DNA from: Chitinophagaceae bacterium
GTDB taxonomy: Bacteria; Bacteroidota; Bacteroidia; Chitinophagales; Chitinophagaceae
Direction: 5' to 3'
Length of the DNA stretch: 11,601 bases
Assembly (NCBI GenBank): GCA_003526435.1
Contig: DPWF01000400.1
Location: 1-11,601 of the forward strand
Below, in pieces: positions 6,848 to 11,601 of this stretch. The notes under the pieces are model-generated. The model had not been told where the DNA came from and did not search any database. It was given only the letters and a program-made list of their open reading frames with translations. The position numbers and the translations under genes were made by a program. How positions within the stretch are numbered: the first letter of the stretch is position 1; the number at the start of each line of letters is the position of its first letter.

Positions 6848-8668
6848 ATGAAAAAATTACAGCTTTCACTGGTATTCATGACGGCCACAGTGCTGCTGTT
6901 AGCAGCATTTGAAGGCTACTGGCTGCGTAAGCTGTATAAAGATGAACATGCAGGACTTAAAAAGGAAGTAGATGTAAGTTTTAGGGAAACCATGAACAAA
7001 CTCCAATTGGCACGTTTCGAAAAAGATACATCTCTCATTTCACAAACCATTGTACTCCCCAGCGCCAAATCATCAAGGGGTACCACCATTACGCAAAGTA
7101 TAAGGCTGGATAGCGGTACAAAAAATACACCCCGAAACGTTGTGTATCGAACCATTGGCAGCCCGGTAGCATTACAAAATATCCCTGTGGATTCTATTCA
7201 ATCTGTTTCAGTATTCAAGTCGGGTTTTAGTTTTAAAGGAGCCCCCAATCCGGCGTTGATTGAACTGATCATGAAACAGGCAAAGGGCCAGATGGATTCA
7301 GCCAGCAAATTTGTATTTAGAATAGATTCAACTTTTAAAGAAGAATTCGGCCATAGAATTAATGAAAAGGGAACTGGTTTTACCATCAGTATCAACACAA
7401 AAGACAGCGGGTTGTCGGCACTCAGAAAAGACAGTCTCAAAAAAGAAATGGTACAGGTAAGAGAGCATCCCATGCTTAGAGCAGCCAAAGCATTACAGGA
7501 CAGAATGCTGCGAACAGACAGCATAAAAAAAATAACTGTTCAACCGGCAGATAAAGTTGTTTTTACCCAGAATATTCCAACTGCCGGAGGAACTGCCTCA
7601 CCAATCATTCGTTTTCTGTCGAACAATAAAACCATCAATGATTCTATCCCGGTAAAACAAGTAGACTCGGCATATAGGGCCGAACTGGGAAAGGCCAACA
7701 AAAAATTACAGTTTACCATTCTTTTTGAATCATTCAAAGACAGTATCCCGGGTAAATGGCATTTTAAAAGAGACAGCTCTGATGTGGTTATCACCGATAA
7801 AGTATTTGTAGGCTATAATACCCCTTATGCTTACCGGGCAAAATTTGGAGGAACAGGCATGTATGTGCTGGGAAAAATGCAGATGCAGATAGGTGGTTCC
7901 ATACTATTGCTTTTACTGGTAGCAGGATCCTTTATTATCCTGTATCGTAATCTTCTCGCACAGCAACGACTCGCTGAAATAAAGAATGATTTTATCAGCA
8001 ATATCACCCACGAATTAAAAACACCCATCGCAACAGTTGGTGTAGCTATTGAGGCACTGAGAAATTTCAATGCCATACAAAGCCCCGAAAGAACCAGGGA
8101 ATACCTTGATATTTCAGCCGCTGAATTGCAGCGACTGAGTTTGCTCGTTGATAAAGTACTGAAACTGTCTATGTTCGAGAAACAACAGATCGAACTCAAC
8201 AAAGAACCATTTGACCTGAAAGAACTGATCGAAGAAAACCTTCGGGTCATGAAACTACAGTTCGATAAACACAAGGCAACAGTTAACTTTACTGCATCCG
8301 ATAATAGTTATATGATTGAAGCGGATAAATTACACCTGACAAGCGTAATTTATAATCTCCTGGACAATGCACTCAAATATGGCGGTAACAAGCCCGATAT
8401 TCAAATTGAAATGTCTATGCCCGACGCAGAGAAAATCATGCTGCGAATTACAGATAATGGAATCGGTATTGCCCCCCAGCATCAGGCAAAAATCTTTGAT
8501 AAATTCTTCCGCGTGCCAACCGGTAACAAACACAATATAAAAGGCTATGGCCTCGGACTCAGCTATGTGGCAGAAGTGGTAAAAAGCCATAAAGGAAATA
8601 TCCGCGTAGAGAGTGAACCGGAGAAAGGCAGTACATTTATAGTAGAACTTCCTGTAAGAGACCAATAA
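6848..8668 (+). CDS. membrane sensor histidine kinase with large extracytoplasmic domain
   Basis: The 606-residue kinase would sense a signal across the inner membrane and phosphorylate the regulator encoded next. TM1 is at about 7-25. An extracytoplasmic region of about 315 residues (~30-345) is rich in Ser, Thr and Lys and matches no sensor fold that I recognise. TM2 is at ~347-367. There is no room for a HAMP domain: the HisKA helix starts right after TM2, with the phospho-acceptor H388 in ITHELKTP. The HATPase_c domain carries the N box around N503-N507 (NLLDNALKYGG), the G1 box DNGIGIAP from D536, the F box FDKFFRV, and the G2 box GYGLGLS from ~566. All catalytic boxes are intact. The regulator gene begins 14 bp downstream, which implies one operon. 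The gene is divergent from the GLPGLI gene and may be autoregulated through the shared boxes at 6756-6793. Confidence 0.93.
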   Translation: MKKLQLSLVFMTATVLLLAAFEGYWLRKLYKDEHAGLKKEVDVSFRETMNKLQLARFEKDTSLISQTIVLPSAKSSRGTTITQSIRLDSGTKNTPRNVVYRTIGSPVALQNIPVDSIQSVSVFKSGFSFKGAPNPALIELIMKQAKGQMDSASKFVFRIDSTFKEEFGHRINEKGTGFTISINTKDSGLSALRKDSLKKEMVQVREHPMLRAAKALQDRMLRTDSIKKITVQPADKVVFTQNIPTAGGTASPIIRFLSNNKTINDSIPVKQVDSAYRAELGKANKKLQFTILFESFKDSIPGKWHFKRDSSDVVITDKVFVGYNTPYAYRAKFGGTGMYVLGKMQMQIGGSILLLLLVAGSFIILYRNLLAQQRLAEIKNDFISNITHELKTPIATVGVAIEALRNFNAIQSPERTREYLDISAAELQRLSLLVDKVLKLSMFEKQQIELNKEPFDLKELIEENLRVMKLQFDKHKATVNFTASDNSYMIEADKLHLTSVIYNLLDNALKYGGNKPDIQIEMSMPDAEKIMLRITDNGIGIAPQHQAKIFDKFFRVPTGNKHNIKGYGLGLSYVAEVVKSHKGNIRVESEPEKGSTFIVELPVRDQ

Positions 8669-8682
8669 AAAGTGTATTTACC

Positions 8683-9366
8683 ATGCCCATCAAAGTTTTA
8701 TATGTAGAAGACGAAGTGTTTCTTGGTAAGATTGTAAAGGAAACACTTGAAACAAGAGGCTTTGAAGTAATCATGGAATCTGATGGAGCCGATGTAATCC
8801 GTTCATTTGAAGATGAGCAACCCGATATCTGTATTCTTGATGTAATGCTACCCAACAGAAGTGGGTTTGAATTAGCTGAAGATATCCGCAAACTCAATGA
8901 TGATGTACCTGTTATTTTTCTGACAGCTAAAACCCAAACTGAAGATGTGGTTCAGGGTTTTAAAATTGGAGGTAACGATTATATACGTAAGCCCTTTAGC
9001 ATGGAAGAACTGATTGTTCGAATTGAAAATGCACTAAGGGTACGCAAAGAAGATCTGCCTGCCGATATGGGAGACAGTATTGTAATGGGCAAATACCATT
9101 TTCACCTCAACAAACAGGTGCTTAGTAATGGCTCAGGGGAACGAAAATTATCATACCGGGAAGCAGAACTGATAAAATACCTCTACCAGAACCGAAATGC
9201 AGTGATAGACCGGCGCGAACTGCTCAACCATATCTGGGGTAACGATTCTTTTTTTAACAGCCGAAACCTCGATGTCTATATCACCAAAATCCGCGGCTAC
9301 CTGAAAGAGGACCCCAGCCTGGAGATTATTACCATAAAAGGGGTAGGGTATCGGTTTGTAGTATAG
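8683..9366 (+). CDS. OmpR-family response regulator
   Basis: This 227-residue protein has an N-terminal receiver domain (~3-115) and a C-terminal winged-helix DNA-binding domain (~130-227). The receiver carries the acidic pair E9-D10, the phospho-acceptor D53 (ICILDVMLPN), the switch residue T81 (FLTAK) and K103 (IRKPF), all as expected for an active receiver. The effector domain shows the Trans_reg_C pattern: KLSYREAELIKYLYQNRN, RRELLNHIW, the recognition-helix region NSRNLDVYITKIRGYL, and the final wing ITIKGVGYRFVV. It is almost certainly phosphorylated by the kinase just upstream. OmpR-type effectors bind head-to-tail on direct repeats about one turn apart, which is what the ATTAACC arrays at 1695-1732 and 6756-6793 offer. 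The link to those arrays is inference. A long hairpin starts 8 bp after its stop codon. Confidence 0.95.
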   Translation: MPIKVLYVEDEVFLGKIVKETLETRGFEVIMESDGADVIRSFEDEQPDICILDVMLPNRSGFELAEDIRKLNDDVPVIFLTAKTQTEDVVQGFKIGGNDYIRKPFSMEELIVRIENALRVRKEDLPADMGDSIVMGKYHFHLNKQVLSNGSGERKLSYREAELIKYLYQNRNAVIDRRELLNHIWGNDSFFNSRNLDVYITKIRGYLKEDPSLEIITIKGVGYRFVV

Positions 9367-9374
9367 GAAATTTG

Positions 9375-9441
9375 GAACAGAGGAATATCCAATTTCCAAG
9401 TAGGACAACCCTTTATTTGGAAGTTGGATATTCCTCTGTTC
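9375..9441. repeat. long near-perfect hairpin between the regulator gene and kbl
   Basis: The arms at 9375-9404 and 9412-9441 pair over 30 positions around a 7-base loop. The outer 18 bp (9375-9392 with 9424-9441) are perfect, and the inner 12 contain only G-T wobble departures (9393/9423, 9400/9416, 9403/9413, 9404/9412). No T-run follows, so it is not a standard intrinsic terminator. It could stop transcription anyway, protect the 3' end of the kinase/regulator mRNA, or be one copy of a dispersed palindromic repeat. The right arm runs into the kbl promoter region. Confidence 0.85.
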
Positions 9442-9459
9442 TTCTGTTCTACATTCTGC

Positions 9460-9467
9460 TATCTTTG
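9460..9467 (+). promoter_or_regulatory. -7 promoter element (TAnnTTTG) of kbl
   Basis: TATCTTTG is a full consensus match and lies 20 bp before the kbl ATG. The -33 region would fall in or beside the right arm of the hairpin at 9412-9441, where no TTG is present at normal spacing. Confidence 0.5.
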
Positions 9468-9487
9468 CTCTCCATAATCGCCAAGCC

Positions 9488-10678
9488 ATGAATGAGAAAT
9501 TTGTTACCCGGATCGGAAAGGAACTCCAGGAGATAGAAGCAGCAGGACTTTTTAAAAAAGAGCGCGTCATTACCAGTGAACAGGGACCTGAAATTGTAGT
9601 GAACGGCAAATCGGTGCTGAATTTCTGCGCCAATAATTACCTTGGCCTTTCCTCTCATCCAAAAGTGATTGAAGCTGCACATAAAGCCATTGATACACAC
9701 GGTTATGGCATGAGCAGTGTTCGTTTTATTTGTGGTACGCAGGATATTCATAAAGAACTGGAAAAAAAGATAGCAGACTTCCTGGGTACAGAAGATACTA
9801 TTTTATATGCCGCCGCCTTCGATGCCAATGGAGGTGTATTTGAACCCTTGTTTAATGAACAGGATGCCATTATCAGCGATGCATTGAATCATGCGTCTAT
9901 TATTGATGGTGTTCGTTTGTGTAAGGCGCAGCGTTTTCGTTATGAGCATAATAATATGGATGACCTGGAAGCCAAGCTCAAAGAAAGTGCAGGCTGCCGT
10001 AGCAGGATCATTGTTACCGATGGATCATTCAGCATGGATGGTACCATTGCCCAGCTCGATAAAATATGCGACCTCGCCGATCAATACGACGCCATTGTTA
10101 TGATTGATGAATGCCATTCATCGGGTTTTCTGGGCAAAACCGGACGCGGTACACATGAGTACCGTGGTGTGATGGGTAGAATAGATATTATTACAGGCAC
10201 ACTGGGTAAAGCACTGGGAGGTGCAAGTGGTGGTTTTACATCCGGTAAAAAAGAAATCATCGAAATGTTGCGCCAGCGAAGCCGCCCTTATCTTTTTTCC
10301 AATACAGTAGCACCATCAATTGTAGGTGCATCTATTGCAGTGCTGGATATGCTTACCGAAACCACACAGTTGAGGGATCAGTTGGAGTATAATACAAAAT
10401 ATTTCCGTACCAAAATGACCGAAGCCGGATTCGATATCAAACCCGGAGATCATCCCATTGTTCCCATCATGTTATATGATGCAGTAGTGGCCCAAAACTT
10501 TGCGGCCAAATTACTGGATGAGGGTGTGTATGTAATAGGGTTCTTCTATCCGGTAGTGGCCAAAGGGCTGGCACGTATCCGTGTACAGTTGAGTGCAGCG
10601 CATCAACAGCATCATTTGGATAAAGCCATTGCTGCATTTACAAAAGTGGGTAAAGAGCTGGGTGTTTTAAAAGCATAA
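9488..10678 (+). CDS. kbl: glycine C-acetyltransferase (2-amino-3-ketobutyrate CoA ligase)
   Basis: This is a PLP enzyme of the alpha-oxoamine synthase family that converts 2-amino-3-oxobutanoate and CoA to glycine and acetyl-CoA. It is the second step of threonine breakdown after threonine dehydrogenase. The 396-residue length matches E. coli Kbl, and similarity runs over the whole protein: FCANNYLGLSSHP, SSVRFICGTQDIHKELE, AIISDALNHASIIDGVRLCKA, and RQRSRPYLFSN. The PLP lysine is K241 in GTLGKALGGASGG. D207 and H210 in IDECHSSGF hold the cofactor ring. These segments and the length identify Kbl rather than BioF, HemA or serine palmitoyltransferase. No threonine dehydrogenase gene lies in the window. 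It has its own predicted promoter and could be cotranscribed with the beta-lactamase gene 36 bp downstream, since no terminator separates them. Confidence 0.96.
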   Translation: MNEKFVTRIGKELQEIEAAGLFKKERVITSEQGPEIVVNGKSVLNFCANNYLGLSSHPKVIEAAHKAIDTHGYGMSSVRFICGTQDIHKELEKKIADFLGTEDTILYAAAFDANGGVFEPLFNEQDAIISDALNHASIIDGVRLCKAQRFRYEHNNMDDLEAKLKESAGCRSRIIVTDGSFSMDGTIAQLDKICDLADQYDAIVMIDECHSSGFLGKTGRGTHEYRGVMGRIDIITGTLGKALGGASGGFTSGKKEIIEMLRQRSRPYLFSNTVAPSIVGASIAVLDMLTETTQLRDQLEYNTKYFRTKMTEAGFDIKPGDHPIVPIMLYDAVVAQNFAAKLLDEGVYVIGFFYPVVAKGLARIRVQLSAAHQQHHLDKAIAAFTKVGKELGVLKA

Positions 10679-10714
10679 GTGGAACAATAATTATCGGTCA
10701 TTAAAATCAAAAAA

Positions 10715-11551
10715 ATGTCATCAGTAAAAAATATTTTTTCACTTGGTTTTATACTTAGTGTATGCCTGATTGCCTGTTCGCCCAATAATGTAAAAGTGGA
10801 AGACAGCTACAAAAAATATTTTGAGGAAAATAAAGTGACAGGCACATTTGGTCTCTTTGATAATGGAACAGGGCAATTCATTATCTATAACCTGTCTCGT
10901 TTTAAAGACTCATCTTATTTGCCAGCTTCCACATTTAAAATTGTGAATTCACTGATTGGTATTGAAACGGGTAGGGTATCTAATGAAAAAATGGTCATCA
11001 AGTGGAACGGTAAAGTGAATGTATTTCCTGGTGGAGATACGGCCCACGACTGGAACCGCGACCTGACCATGGAACAGGCTTTTGCTGCTTCAGCATTACC
11101 CTATTACCAGGAAGTGGCCCGCAGAATTGGTAAAGACACCATGCAGCGATGGATCGATAGCCTTCAATATGGTAATAAACAAATAGGTGCTGCTGTTGAT
11201 TCGTTCTGGATCAACAATACTTTAAAAGTTACCGCCGATGAACAGATGGGTCTTGTAAAGCGATTGTATTTTGCACAATTACCTTTTCAGAAAAGAACAC
11301 AGGAGATCGTAAAGAAAATGATGATCAGGGAAAACAATGCCAATTATCAACTGGCATATAAAACCGGTCTCGGATTTAAAGAAAATGGCAACCTGGTAGG
11401 TTGGATCATTGGCTGGATTGAAGAGAATAAACACCCGTATTTTTTTGTACTGAATACCGAAGGACCAAAAGATGCGAAAATGATAGAGGCACGTATGAAT
11501 ATCCTGAAAGCCATTTTAAAAGAACAGGGTTTTTTTGAAGGCAAGCGTTAA
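10715..11551 (+). CDS. class D (OXA-like) beta-lactamase, predicted lipoprotein
   Basis: This is a 278-residue serine beta-lactamase-fold protein that would hydrolyse beta-lactams through an acyl-enzyme at the membrane face of the periplasm. The signal sequence ends in the lipobox LIAC, so C21 would be lipidated. Motifs appear in class D order: S72-T-F-K75 (nucleophile, and the lysine carbamylated in this class), S126-A-L128 at the SxV position, Y152-G-N154, the conserved W165 in DSFW, and K216-T-G218, followed by GWIIGWIEE. The segments HDWNRDLTMEQAFAASALPYYQEVARRIG and YGNKQIG closely follow OXA enzymes. The length fits. The only motif departure is Leu for the usual Val in SxV. The base composition resembles the neighbours, with no mobile-element sequences beside it, so it is probably an intrinsic chromosomal gene. 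BlaR1-type sensor domains share this fold but would be longer and membrane-spanning. Confidence 0.92.
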   Translation: MSSVKNIFSLGFILSVCLIACSPNNVKVEDSYKKYFEENKVTGTFGLFDNGTGQFIIYNLSRFKDSSYLPASTFKIVNSLIGIETGRVSNEKMVIKWNGKVNVFPGGDTAHDWNRDLTMEQAFAASALPYYQEVARRIGKDTMQRWIDSLQYGNKQIGAAVDSFWINNTLKVTADEQMGLVKRLYFAQLPFQKRTQEIVKKMMIRENNANYQLAYKTGLGFKENGNLVGWIIGWIEENKHPYFFVLNTEGPKDAKMIEARMNILKAILKEQGFFEGKR

Positions 11552-11562
11552 TCATCTGCTGT

Positions 11563-11601
11563 ATGAAAAAAACGCAAGACTATATTTCCTGGGATGAATA
11601 T
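11563..11601 (+). CDS. start of a gene resembling dCMP deaminase (cut by window edge)
   Basis: An ATG at 11563 opens a frame of 13 codons to the window edge, MKKTQDYISWDEY. It starts 11 bp after the beta-lactamase stop and runs in the same direction, so it may be cotranscribed. The peptide resembles the N-terminus of Bacteroidota dCMP deaminase / ComEB-type proteins, which often read DYISWDEYFM. With only 13 residues this is a memory-based suggestion and no catalytic residue is visible. Confidence 0.4.
   Translation, partial: MKKTQDYISWDEY

Noticed and set aside
9375..9441. Hairpin as the terminal inverted repeats of an insertion sequence
   Set aside because: Only 7 bases separate the arms, there is no transposase gene between or near them, and no clear target-site duplication flanks it.
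10715..11551. Class D beta-lactamase gene as recently acquired
   Set aside because: Codon use and base composition look like the neighbours, and no integron, insertion-sequence or plasmid feature is present in the window.

Overview
The window looks like chromosomal DNA of a member of the Bacteroidota, most likely a Chitinophagaceae-like lineage. The evidence is a GLPGLI-family protein, a long outer-membrane beta-barrel protein with a carboxypeptidase-regulatory N-terminal domain, several TAnnTTTG-type -7 promoter elements close to start codons, little sign of Shine-Dalgarno sequences, and a moderate-to-low GC content (about 40% by eye). No transposase, integrase, phage gene, tRNA, rRNA or CRISPR array was found. 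The family level placement is inference.

Layout. (1) 2-808: 3' part of argH (argininosuccinate lyase). (2) 882-1640: secreted FKBP-type prolyl isomerase, followed by a strong terminator. (3) 1782-4592: TonB-receptor-like outer-membrane beta-barrel protein, with a terminator after it. (4) 4706-5800: membrane-anchored metallo-beta-lactamase-fold hydrolase of the NAPE-PLD-like type, convergent with (5) 5861-6679 on the minus strand, a secreted GLPGLI-family protein; a two-way terminator separates them. (6) 6848-8668 and 8683-9366: a two-component pair, a membrane sensor histidine kinase and an OmpR-type response regulator, divergent from the GLPGLI gene. (7) 9375-9441: a long, nearly perfect hairpin. 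(8) 9488-10678: kbl (glycine C-acetyltransferase). (9) 10715-11551: a class D (OXA-like) beta-lactamase lipoprotein. (10) 11563 to the edge: the first 13 codons of a gene that resembles dCMP deaminase.

The most interesting signal is regulatory. The heptamer ATTAACC occurs as a tandem pair with an exact 10-bp period upstream of the outer-membrane protein gene (1695, 1705), with a third copy 21 bp further on (1726). The same arrangement, in the opposite orientation and with a degenerate third copy, lies upstream of the GLPGLI gene (6787, 6777, 6756), in the intergenic region shared with the histidine kinase. All boxes fall in one helical register relative to the predicted -7 elements. Tandem direct repeats with about one-turn spacing are the typical target of OmpR-family regulators, and an OmpR-family regulator is encoded next door. 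The simplest model is a small local regulon in which the kinase/regulator pair controls an outer-membrane beta-barrel protein and its periplasmic GLPGLI partner. The signal sensed and the cargo are unknown.
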